Of a stretch of DNA of 64,000 bases, positions 13,869-26,000 are shown one piece after another (position 1 is the stretch's first letter; each line of letters begins with the position of its first letter). The translations under genes were made by a program, and so were the position numbers. The stretch is from Patagioenas fasciata (taxonomy: Eukaryota; Chordata; Aves; Columbiformes; Columbidae). The notes below the pieces were generated by a model. The model was not told the DNA's origin. It made no database searches and saw nothing but the letters and a program-made list of their open reading frames with translations. Location of the stretch: contig NC_092560.1 in NCBI RefSeq assembly GCF_037038585.1, positions 55,588,049 through 55,652,048 of the forward strand, in the 5' to 3' direction.

Positions 13869-14033
13869 TTAGAAGCCTTGTAAAAATTCTTGTAGCTGTG
13901 CAACTACTTCTGTATCCACGGTTTCCATAAGTGCCTGAAAACCTTGCTCTCCCAGTAATTCCTGCTGTGCCTTTAGCTTCTCATAGATGAACTGCTGCAA
14001 TGACACAGTGTGTACAGGGTCCTTCAGTGCAAG
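13869..14033 (-). CDS. IPO11: IPO11 last coding exon
   Basis: 55 codons including stop, entered in phase 0 after a TTTTCCACAG acceptor. It encodes the helical C terminus: a [20 protein letters not shown] motif, then [10 protein letters not shown] and the terminal LQEFLQGF. The TAA stop is at 13869-13871. It joins the KRKKI end of the previous exon. Confidence 0.96.
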   Translation of the reverse strand, partial: LALKDPVHTVSLQQFIYEKLKAQQELLGEQGFQALMETVDTEVVAQLQEFLQGF

Positions 14034-17000
14034 CTGTGGAAAACATAAGAAAAAATTACATAATAATACACTTAAAAATACTCTGTGATTTACTCATCTT
14101 TTATAACCTCAGCTCAAGACAGAAATCTTCTGCTTTCCATTGTTCCTATTTGAGAAACAAGAAGAAATACTCCTGTAAAGCCAAGACCAAATTATTATCA
14201 AAAGCAAATATCAGTTTAAAACTATTTGAAATGCTCTCAAATCATGGATCCAGTCTGCTGTAGCATATCTATAAGATAAAACAGTTTCAAAGCTGCTTTG
14301 TTAATTACTGCTGAATGAATTCCCCATAACTCCTACAAAACACATCAGATGTTACTATGATAAGCACTTTAAAGATGGTATGAACAACAGTCAGTTATAT
14401 TTTAATAGTGTAGAAATAAAACACTAAAAAAGTTGAATTAGTTTAGATTGTATGACAAACAACAGCTAAAATAAACTATCCATATGCATAAAGAATAGAC
14501 ACACTTCTGTATTAGTAGCTATCTTAATCATTCCTTCAGCATTCTTAATATTGGCTTCTTAGCCTTCGATCCTCCATCATTTCCTACTGTCCAGCTGTTT
14601 TACACTTCAAAAGTAAGATATGATCTTTTAATCACTTACTCCTAACATTACACTCTTTGAAAAGCGGAGCAATTGCAATAATACGTCAGTATTCTGCAGT
14701 AATTCTTCTGAGTAAATGTAATCTAGTCTCTAGAGTATAAACAGAGTTTTCAAATTGCAGTTTCAAATTTCTAAACCATAGTCTCTCTAATCACGGTCTG
14801 CCAAGGTTAGGAATACCCTTTTGTAACAGCTTTGGCACAGACTACAGGGTAAAAAAGACTGTCCTGCCAAGTAAAGATTCTACCAGTTTCTGAGCAATTC
14901 TCATTTATTAATCAACAACTGTCATTTGGGACACATAACACACCTCTAAGTAGTCAGTTTCTGTAAGTTCATAGCTGTAAACCAGGGGTGTCAAACTCAG
15001 GTATAAATGCAGCTACAATCCTAAAATTACATTTGGCCCTTTGAAGGTAACTGCGAGGTTGAAGTGGCACCTGGTGAAAACGAGTTTGAGACCCCTGCTG
15101 TAAATAGTTATGTTTAAAAGTACCACAGGGAATTCTGCACAGAAAAACAGGTATTAAAATTGCCATAGACAAGTGTTCTCAACCTTGTGATCCCAATACA
15201 GCAGCAACTAGATGAATGGCATGCATTACAAAGTCACCTTTGAAAGAACTACCAAAAAGCCATTCCTTAACAACCTCATAGCCTGCAAAACAATTAATCT
15301 AGACATTTAGTTAAAAGTATGACTTATGTGACCCTACCATAAACCCTTGTTAAAGTACTCAGAATTAGAATTGGAACTCAGAACAATTAGCCTTAAAATA
15401 TCAACTTCAGGTACTTTCTTTTTTCTACTTTACCAAGACAAATTCATCTAAACAGCAACTTCATATTATATATTATTCTTTTGATACCTGCTCCCCTCCC
15501 CCAAATAAACCTCTCATTTCTCATATGTCAGTGTTTACTAATAAGCCTCCAGTCTAAATTTCTTCCCAATGTTAAGAGGCTATTAGAATACAAGTACATG
15601 TGTAATGCTGTTCTAGCACTCCAATGATGGTTTTCAAACTCTGAAAAGAAGTGCTGTATTGTTTTGAAAATAAAAAGTTTGAATCCTTGCTTATTTGTAA
15701 AGCTTGCTGGAACTCAAAGTCTGAGTGATCTCTAGCATCTATTACAACAATGATTACAGAGACACTCTCTAGCACCTCTCATACATGTTAACCCTCTAGC
15801 ACCTGCCTCACGGCAGGTGACAATGGGTTTCCAAATAATCTTCTGAATCAGCTCTGCAATTGTACTGAAAAGTAATAGTGAAAAAAACCTAACAAAAGTG
15901 AAGGAGATGACACAACTTAATATATTACAGAACTCAAATTTAGTATTTTTTTAATGGAGCTGCCAGATTTTCCCAATGCTAGGAGCTAAAGGAAAAGGCT
16001 ACCAAATGCACTGCAACTTTGGTACAGAATTATTTTGATTTCAGAAGTATTATAATTCCACACTTTCTAGTAAAACTTCAGTGAAACTGATCAGCTTCAT
16101 ATGTAGTCTTGCCATTAGACAGGAAACTAACTGAAGCACCTCTGCTGCCTATCTACCAATGTGGCAGTACACTCTCCCCGCACCCAGCCTCCCCCACAGG
16201 GAACTGATGTGGCAGCTGCATCTGTGCACAGCCCCCTCTTCCTTCAGTGGGGCAGTTAATGGCTCTTATTGTGAGACCCAGGCCAGAGTCCTTAGGAGAG
16301 AGGAGGGGGTGCACCAGCCACAGTAGTGGCGTGCAGAGGTGCACGTACCCACCGTATGGGGCTTGTGGCAGAATGCAAACCCCCCTCTCTCCCCCCACCT
16401 CCTTCAATATGGAGGGAGTAGGCACATCTCCCTGTCTCTGCTACTTGAGGCTGACGGCTTCTTTTGTTTGGCCCAGAGCACCCTGGCTAGGGCCATTAGG
16501 AGAAGGGAGTGCCGAGGCGCCAGTGAGCCGCTGGGCGCCTGTGACCAGTGTGGGGGGTGTTTGGAGGCTTCAGGGGCGCCCCACACACGGTGTGGGGGTG
16601 CAGAGAAGCTTCTAGAATGCCTACAGTCAGGTCTGATCAGCCAATAAAAACGGGACTCTCGTCGAGACTGAGCCAGTTGTTGCCGGTCTCTCGGAGCTAC
16701 GAGCAAGATTCTGCTGCTGAGACCCCTCCTCCCCGGGATGGAGACCCCGCTTGCCTTGCCGCCACGTGCGTAAGTGAAACACTCGCACAATTGCGAGTGT
16801 ATTATAAATTTACACTCGCGGAATCGCGAGTGTACGCTTTACCTTTATCTCTCTAAGAATAATCCAGAAACCGGATTCAGGCAAGTGTGTACTCCTCTGG
16901 GACTCGAGGGTGGTTCCAGCATAGTTTTGGGTGAAGCCACGTGTATGTACTCTGTGGACCGCCTGTTGTACTAGTTGTTACCCCTTAATAATTTTCCTCA

Positions 17001-20000
17001 ACTGATACCCGAACCTATATTTAAGTCACTTTTGGAGTCTTAAAACCCTGTTTCTCACTGGTTTAATAAAAGTTGTTTTGGACCCTGTTGTCCCTTAAAT
17101 CAGCCTCGGGGTGCCTCCGTGACAATTTTGGCGCAGCGAGCAGGGTATCAGATATGGAGGAATTATTTAGAGGGTTGTTTAATGTCTCTGCAGTAACCTG
17201 GGGTCTTGCCGTAATGTGGATCGCGGTGTGTTTCAGTTTGGGTGTTTGCTTAAAGGTAGCACAGGATTTGTGTAAAATTAAGCAGCGAATGGAGGAAAAC
17301 CTTTCGCGGGAAAGTGAAAAGTTTGACTCTCTGATACAGGACTTTTCTCGGCAAAGCATACGGTCGGATTTGTTAGAACAGAGATTTGGCTTGTTAGAAC
17401 AGAAACTTGTTTTTTTGGAACAAAAACTTGAGTTTTTGTTAATTAATATGAGAACTTCCTCTAGCGTCTCCCCAGTTCAGGTGTGCCCCTCGGCCCCCCC
17501 GTTTCTCGACAAAGATACTGATTCTGAAAACAGTGTTGATGAAGGGGGGGTAGAAACAAAGGACGTGCGTCCTCTTATTAGAACTGAAACACATACGGAT
17601 GGACGAGGCAAAAATCCACGCACGGCTACCCATAGCACGCCATATTCAGGACTGGAGCTAGGAGAGTTACAAACTAGATTCTCACGCAAGCCGGGCGAGA
17701 CAGAGACTGAATATCTTTGGCGCGTTTCACTTACCGGGGGTGATAGGATATTATTGAGTAAGGACGAGGCCACAGGCTTCTGGGGCCCAGGGGTATTTTT
17801 AAGTGATGGTCCGGATGGTAATCAGTCCATCACATCTCGTGTAGCTTACTGGGCTGGCGGTATAGATCCCAGGGAACGTGGGGAGCCAGTTGCAATTGTT
17901 GTAAAAGGCTTATCAGATCTTGCTGAGGGAGTTCAAAAGGCGGCTTGTATACAAGCAATGTATGAAAAGGGCCGGGAGTCCCCCCCTATAGCGGCGCCGG
18001 TGGATCCGGTCCACCTTCGGCTGCTTATTAAAGGATTACCGGATGCCTTAAAAATATATGTCCAGTCCCTTAAGGAGAAAATTCAGGGGACTATTGATCG
18101 TAATAAGCAAAATCCCCGAAGTCCTCCTGAACATGTATTAACCTGGGCGGAAATTTTACACAATGTGGTTACACATGGGCGCGAGATGGGGTGGGTAGAC
18201 CCGAGCGGCGGCCCGTGCAGAAGCCGGACGGTCCGGAAGACGAGCCGAGCCGAGCCTCTTCAGAGGCCGCCCCCCCCGTCCCAGAAACCGGAGCGTTTTG
18301 GCTGCCGGTCAGATCAGAGCAGCAGCTTGCAGCAGAGCAGCCTCTGGCGCCGCGCGGCTGCTCTGGGTGTGCCCCGAACACTGCTATATAAGCTTTCCAC
18401 CGAGCACCTACAGGAGCTGGTGGAATACTTAGAGGGAAGATCAGAGAACAAAGAGGAGGCACCGGTAACCGTCCCCCTCCCTGAGGACAAGCGAAACATT
18501 AACCCTTTCGTATCCTCACAAAGGGAGCCAAAAAAACTAGTAGAAGCGGATGGGAAGCAGGACCGCCCCACCCGCTTTGTATTTTCTTGCCAATGGTCCA
18601 GTGATAAAGAACCATACATACATATCCCCGTTGGTCCAAGGCGAATAAGTGTGAAATTTCTAATTGACACAGGCGCACAAATCAGTGTTTTGAACAGGCG
18701 GCAAGCTGACAAACTTGGGATTAAACCATCAAGGAAAGCCATCAATATAGTAGGGGTAACAGGTGTAGCAGAGAGATGTCCTTTAGCTCGAACCCACCTT
18801 TTGCAACCTGGGGAAAAACGGACAACAGCTGTGGAAGTTGCCCTGAGTCCTTATAAGGCAAACATATTGGGATTTGATATTTTGGCAGGTAGACGGTGGT
18901 GCTTACCTAATGGGGAGATTTGGAGCTTTGGAAGCCACAGAGCGGAGGTAGCCCGTATTAGAATATTGCCACTTACCTCTGCACCCTTGCAGTTCGAAAG
19001 AACTACTGACGTTAGGATTTTGCAACTTGCTCCTGCTCTACCCACATCTACAATAACCTGTACTCCACAGTACCCCCTGCCAAATGCAGCAAAACGGGGC
19101 ATTACGGAGGTTATTAATGATCTTGAAAAAAGACAAATAATTAGCCGCACCCATTCTCCCTATAATTCTCCAGTTTGGCCCGTTCGCAAGCCTGATGGGC
19201 GATGGCGCCTAACTATTGATTATCGAAAACTGAATAGTAACACTGCACCACTAACAGCTGCCGTCCCAAACATAGCCTCAGTGGTGACTGTAATACAAGC
19301 AGCAGCCCACCCATGGATGGCTGCTTTAGATGTTAAAGATATGTTCTTCATGATTCCCCTAAGGGAAGAAGACAAGCCACAATTTGCTTTTACCTGGGAA
19401 GGGAAGCAATACACTTTTAATCGGCTTCCTCAGGGGTACAAACACTCTCCTACTATTGCCCACGATGCCCTTGCTGCACTCATTGACACTGTACAGGTAC
19501 CCTCAGGCATTTGCATATATCAATATATAGATGACATCTTAGTGGGTGGAAACAATAAGGAACAGGTGGGGCAAGTAGCAGAAACTCTTTGGAATTTATT
19601 AACACAGAACGGATTAGATATTCCACCGTCCAAGTGCCAGGGTCCCAGCCAGGAAGTTAAATTCCTAGGGGCTTGGTGGATAGGAGGAGCCATAGCAGTG
19701 CCTGATGATGTTCTGGCTACTATAGACAAGGGACACACCCCAAACAGCAAAGCGGACCTACAATGCCTGTTGGGTACATTAGGGTACTGGAGAAAACATA
19801 TCCCAGGATTCTCAGTGATTGCCCGTCCCCTATATGACCTACTCCGAAAAAACAAGAAATGGAATTGGACTCTACAACATACAGAGGCCCTTAATGTTCT
19901 AAAAGATGAACTTAAAACCTATCAGAAATTGGGCCCACTACATCCACAAGACCCATTGAGAGTGGAATGGGGGTTTGCAGAACATGCCTCCTATTGTGCC

Positions 20001-23000
20001 ATATTCCAAAGGGGTCCAACAGGGCCAGCTAGACCTTTGTTGTTCTCTTCCACCGCATTTAAGGGAGCTGAACAACGATATTCGGAGTGGGAGAAGGGGC
20101 TTCTCTCACTTACCCGAGCAGTTAAGGAGGCAGAGAAACTGTGTACGTCACAGGAAGTTATTGTACAAGGCCCTTTCCCTCTGTTGAATTCAATCCTTAA
20201 AGGGTTACCGCCCCCTGAGGGGGTGGCACAGAAAGCAACAGTACGAAAATGGTACGCCTATTTAGAGGGAGTTAGCCAATTGTTACTACTAAAGGAGGGT
20301 TCTGTAAAAGTTTCAAAACTTCAACAACCTGTGAACGCTGATCCGGTCCTGTTGAGCCTGCCTTATAAACCCTCTCCTATTAAAGAAGCACCTAAGCTAA
20401 CTCAGGACTCAGACACACAAGGAGTCTGGTTCACTGATGCATCAGCCCATCGGGTAGGGACAAACTGGCAGTACAAGGCAGCAGCATTGGAGATTGCTAC
20501 TGGAAAAAGAATAACAGAGGAGGGGGAAGGTAGTGCTCAAGTAGGAGAACTGCGTGCTCTTTTATTAGCAGCAGAAGGAGGAGCCTCCGTGATTTACACT
20601 GATTCCTATGCAACCTATAAGGGTGCCACTGAATGGATATGCCAATGGGAATCTAACCAATGGGAAGTAAATCGCACCAGAGTGTGGAGAGCTGAAGATT
20701 GGCAAAGACTATTAGAAATTGGCAGGTCACGACCTTTGAGTGTGGGTTGGGTAAAAGGACATGCAAAGGATGGAACCCTCGCTGCCAAATGGAATCAACA
20801 AGCTGACTTTCTAGCCCAGATCAGGCTGGCTGAAAGCATACCAGAGGAGTGGGCACGGTTAGCTGAATGGTTACACCTTAAGCGAGGCCATTCTGGAAAA
20901 GCAGATCTTTATTACGAATGCCGATCCCGGGGTTGGCCAGTGTCCATGGGAATATGTGAAGCAATTCTCACAGCCTGTCCACAATGTCGGATCAGACTTA
21001 AAGCTGATCACCCAAATCAGGCCCCGGCCCTACATATCAGGCAGGACAAGACTCTCTGGAGCACGTGGCAAATTGACTATGTCGGGCCACTGAGACCCTC
21101 TAATGGAAAGAAATACATCCTGGTGGGGGTAGAGGTAGTATCAGGATTATCAATGGCCACTGCTGTCAACACGGCCACTGGAGATCAAACCGTGCAAGCG
21201 CTGTGTGGGTGGTTTGGTATCCTACCCACTCCTGAGAATATCCAGAGTGATAATGGCACACACTTTTCAGCTGCCGTGGTTCAAGACTGGGCTAAGGGAG
21301 AAGGTATTAAGTGGGTGTTTCATACACCATACTATCCCCAAGCCAATGGGATCGTGGAACGAACCAATGGTTTGATTAAGAAGTATGCAGATGTATCACG
21401 ACACAACTGGGACAAGCGATTAGCACAAGCTGTCTTCCTTGTCAATAACCGCTGGGGAAGCTATGGGAGCCCCAAAATCAGGGCGTTCTGTCCTGAAAAG
21501 CCATTGACAGACAGCAACTTGACAACCAACACAGAGGAAGAGCATTCCTCAAAAATACAAGTGGGCCAGCCTGTCATGGTGAAATTACCATCTATTGGTA
21601 TTGTACCCATGACTCTAGCAAAACCCAGAGGGTTATATGCCTGGGAAGCCCTTGATGAGAATGGGAAAACCCACCGTATTAGTGCTCGGTGGATAGTTCC
21701 AGACTACTAACCCTGAAAGCCCGGTTCCTCCTCGAGGACCGAGGTCTGTTCTTGTGTTTTCTTGCAGGGCAAAGGACAATGACGGGGTGGAAGAGGATCC
21801 AGATGCCTTGGAAACGAAACGACACCAGCAATGATGGGGTGGAAAGGGATCCAGCTATCACCAGCAAGAGATGGAAGAGAATCCAGATGCAAGGGCTGCA
21901 GAGAAGCCATGAAGCTTCTAGACTGCCCACAGCCAGACCTGACCAGACTATAAAAGGGGACTTTCTGCCGACGACCATTTGTGGCCTTCTTAGAGCTGTG
22001 GGTCTGTATGCCAGAAGCCTTCCCTTCGGCAGGATCGCTGCCTAAATTAACCCTCTGGGATTGGGACAGCCTCACCGCCTCATTTGGGTGAGTGATAACT
22101 TACTAGATATATCTTTGTATTTTCCTCACTGGATCAGCAAGTGTATTCCGTGCTTACATGTAAGCACGTGTAGTTTCCTTGCTTATACTGCAAGCGTACT
22201 TTCCTTGCCAGACTCAGGCAAGCATATATCCTTAATACAATCCCTCATTAGACATGTGAGTGTATTTTCCTGGAGTCAGGGACATCTCTGGCATTGTTTA
22301 TTGTGAGTGTGTGTATGCAAGCTGTGGATGTCCATTATTCTTATTTTGCTGTGCCCCAAATAATCTCCTCAAGTTGATATCTGAACCTGTATTTTATGTT
22401 ACTGGAGTGCTAACTGATTGTACAAACCCTGTTTCTAATTGGTTTCACAACTTTCCTGGACAGAATAAAAGCCTGGTTTGGACCTGGTTGTCCACCTAGA
22501 ACTAATTTTGGGGCCCCACCATGACAACCAACATATGTTCTATCAGGACAAGTGAGGAATGGTAAAAAACTCTGTTTAGTTTACTGCAACAAGCAGAATC
22601 TCATCCCTCACAGTTCAAATCAGCAGCACTGTAATGCAGTAGGGACTGTTGCAGCATGATTAATGCTTGCTGCTAGAAGTAGCATCTAGTATCTGTAAGC
22701 CAAATAGAACTTAAGAGTCTTCAGACTTAATTAAGGAGCTAAACCACTAATTTGTTTTCATTCTTGTAAAAAATATTTCAAGTAAATTAAAGCATTTCCT
22801 GCAACAATAATAGATTTGCTTTTCTTTCACTCTATGTTTTTGGAACTTGTATTCAGAACTAAAAAAAAAAAAAAAAAAAACAAAAAAACAAAACAAAAAA
22901 AACCAAATTAAATGGCTTGGTATAATTAGTCTGATGACAATATTAGACAATTAGCTGCCGTCTTAGCTGAAAAAGCAAGCAAAATCATAAGTATGGAAGA

Positions 23001-26000
23001 ATAGTAAGCAGTGTTCTTTATTCACTGTACTTTCATTATGGAAAAATTATAATAGTAACTGTCATAGTTTAACCTGAGCTAGCAATACAACCACGATAGC
23101 CGCTCACTCACCCTTTCCCTCTCCCTCCCCCCAATAATGGAGAGAATCAAAAGGGAAGGAAAAAACTTGGACTGAGATAAACACAGCTTAATAAAACAAC
23201 AAAATACTAATACACTAATAGTAAATATATATATAAAATAGAAATAAAAGGCAATTTCAAACAAATTCTGTCCACACTGAGCAGCCAATCCCAGGAATCA
23301 ATGCCTGGTCCCAACAGCTGATGCCAAAGAGAAAAGAAAGAGGAAAAATGCAGAAAGGCTCAGAGGCCTCTGCAAAACAGCAAAAGGCCGAACCAAACAT
23401 CCCGAACCAAATTCCTGCAGCTGTGCCCCAGAACAAGCAAGAGCGAGAATGCCCAAAAGAGCAAGAGAGAGAGACCAGAAGCTCCCAATTCTCATTAAAT
23501 ATGAAGCCTGATGCCAATGGGATGGAATACTCTCATTGATCAGTCTGGATGTCAGTCAAGCTCTGCCCCATCCCTTCCCCCTTCCTCAATGCCTCACACC
23601 TGTGGGCAGAGCACTCAGAATGTCCTTGGCTCTCAGACGAGAGCAATTAAAAACATTAACTCTGTGCTGGGATGTTATCTGCTTGTTCTCAAACTAAGTC
23701 CAAATAATGAGCATGCTAGCTGTGAAAAAGAAAGGTTTCTAACTGCATGAAGAAAATTAACTCATTCTCAGTCAAACCAGCACACTGGTATAAGATAAAA
23801 CACGCACGATATTTTCAGTATTCTATTTGCTTTTTGGAGGAAAAATCATCCTCTTGAAAACTGAGTCTCCAGCGTGCTAAGCACTGAGCATCCAATATCA
23901 GGCCAGTATGAAACACAGCTGTATCAATATTAATGCTGGCTGCATTGTCACTAAATACGGGGTCAGGGACTATAGTTTTGCATATAAGTATGTATGTTGA
24001 GTTCTTAGATGTGTGGCTAGAGTATTCTTTAATTAAACTCTTCCTGATTCTGAGAAGAGCAGAACACACCTATTTTCCAATAAGAATAAAAAAACACAAA
24101 CACACACAAAAACAAAAGACAAAACACAAAAAAACAGTCAAAAAAAACTTCAACCAACCAAACAATAAAAACCCAATACCCAACCAATCAACCAACTAAC
24201 GAAAAAACCTAGAAAATTCAAAGAGCTTCTTATTCAAAACAGCTACAGGCAGGAAACAAAAGTTCGGCAGGGAAATACACTTTACTGAAACGTGCTTCAC
24301 GCTGCTCCATGAAACCCTGATTTGACTAGCTTTTGAATCTGCTTACTTTACAAACTGATATTGAAAACATGAGAGTCTACCTTGGGGCTGGACTGAAGAA
24401 ACTCATCTTCCACCTAGGTAGTTGTAAACAGCAATTTGAAGCAGAAAAGCTTGTATTAAAGCATTTACAGAAAAAAAAAACCACAAACATTTCCCATCCA
24501 TTCAAACTCTAATTGTCAGCATCAATGGCAATCTGCAGAATTATCAGTTGCGTGAACCAGTATTTATGAGGTGGATCTCTTTTCTCAACATCTTATGGCA
24601 ACACTACAGTCAAAAATCACACTTTTTTCAATAACCAATTACATATTATTCTGTACTAACCAGTGACCTACTCACTACAAGCTATAACACAAGCCAATGG
24701 AATGGCATTAGAATGCAAAAACAGTGACGCCAGAACAGTTCTTCCATTACGACTGTATTCATCAACACTGTACCGGTGCCTTGTATCATTTAGGAGGGAA
24801 GAATTATACAGGTCATTAACCAATGTGCCCTGCTTTTCATGTTGCCTGGTATGTTTGCAGTGAAGGTAGTCCATAGCAAATCTAACAAGTGTAAATTCCT
24901 AAATACATGTCCAAACTACTGAAGGCAACCTGTAACTGGAAAAATAGAATTTCTGAAAGAAAGGTATTAAAACTTTAGTGAGCCAAAGAGAAATAAAATC
25001 TGAGTATACCCAACGCAAACCAAGAACATGAAAGCACTAAATTTAAATTCACTTTATGTTTTTCAAATCTGATTAACAAACCAAACATACCTCTCTCCCT
25101 ACAGATATATAGGCATATTGATCCCTATTGATGAAGATATATACATATGACATATATATATATATGTCAGAAGATTAACCAAAACCACTAAGGATAGATA
25201 TTTTAATTGTGCAAGCACATGGACTTCAATTTAAGCCTGCAAGCTAAAAGAAATCTAACCAAATTTAAGAGCTCAGAGATGCTTTTAAGAGTAACTGAAT
25301 TATAGAACTATCTAGCATATTTTTAAATCTGAAATTGAGAGACACTAGGAATTTCTCTTAAGGTATTACTAACAGTAGAAGAATATGCAAGAGTTTGTGT
25401 CATTTTCTTTTTTTTTTTTTAGAAAGGAACCATATATTGATTCGTATTTAAAAGAAAAGTCTTCTCACAAACCAAAAGCATCCAGTGGCTTTAAAAAAAA
25501 CCCCAAATTCAAACAAACTATCAAAAGCCATTCGAACTCTTTTCCACTCCTACAAAAAGGAATAAAGACATTGAGGTGTCGGAGTGACTTCAGAGAAGGG
25601 CACTGAAGCTGGTGAGGGGTATGGAGCACAAGTCTGATGAGGAGCAGTTGAGGGAGCTGGGGCTGTTCAGTCTGGAGAAAAGGAGTCTGAGGGGAGACCT
25701 TATCGCTGTCTACAACTACGTGAAAGGGGGTTGTAGCATGGAGGGTGTTGATCTCTTATCCGAAAGTAGCAAGTGATAGGACAAGAGGAAATGGCCTCAA
25801 GTTGCAACAGGGGAGGTTTAGATGGCATATCGGGGAAAAATTTCCACATGGAAAGAGTCATCAAGTATTTGTAAAGGCTGCCCAGGGAAGTGGTTGAGTC
25901 ATCATCCCTGGAGGGGTTTAAAAGACAGGTAGACGTGGCACTTAGGGACATGGTCTAGTCGTGGACTTGGTGGTGCTAGGTTTACAGCTGGACTTGACTT

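Larger units (their letters stand above)
16160..17124 (+). repeat. 5' LTR of the provirus (965 bp)
   Basis: Starts TGTGGCAG right after the ACCAA duplication and ends GTGACA, two bases before the PBS spacer. A TATA-like AATAAAAA lies at 16643-16650 and the poly(A) signal AATAAA at 17065-17070. This implies a long R (about 400 bp) and a U5 of only about 50 bp. From 16364 it matches the solo LTR at 6179-7130 closely. The first 204 bp are extra and repeat the TGTGGCAG start motif. Confidence 0.9.
21780..22526 (+). repeat. 3' LTR of the provirus (about 747 bp)
   Basis: The right end is firm: it finishes ATGACA and is followed by the ACCAA duplication. The left end (TGACGGGG) is inferred from the TG start and the preceding purine-rich tract. 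It has TATAAAAG at 21949-21956 and a poly(A) signal at 22464-22469. It shares the TATA-flanking block and last 180 bp with the 5' LTR only at moderate identity by eye. Its U3 is much shorter and different. Confidence 0.75.
16155..22531 (+). mobile_element. Endogenous retrovirus, env-less, class III-like
   Basis: The provirus is 16160-22526 (6367 bp), bounded by a perfect 5-bp target duplication ACCAA (16155-16159 and 22527-22531). Order: 5' LTR 16160-17124, primer-binding site 17129-17146, one gag-pro-pol frame 17154-21710, a 69-bp spacer, 3' LTR about 21780-22526. No env reading frame exists. The 5-bp duplication and RT motifs ([15 protein letters not shown]) suggest the ERV-L/spuma-like class III group; this is inference. 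It lies antisense to IPO11 in the last intron. The two LTRs are strongly diverged although the coding frame is intact. Confidence 0.93.

Noticed and set aside
17073-17153. 27 codons upstream of the gag ATG in the same frame
   Set aside because: The frame begins with TTG, not ATG, within the LTR and PBS region. The first real ATG is 17154.
25148-25169. Perfect 22-bp palindrome
   Set aside because: Mostly a TA dinucleotide run, which is self-complementary by nature; only the TGAC/GTCA ends add information.
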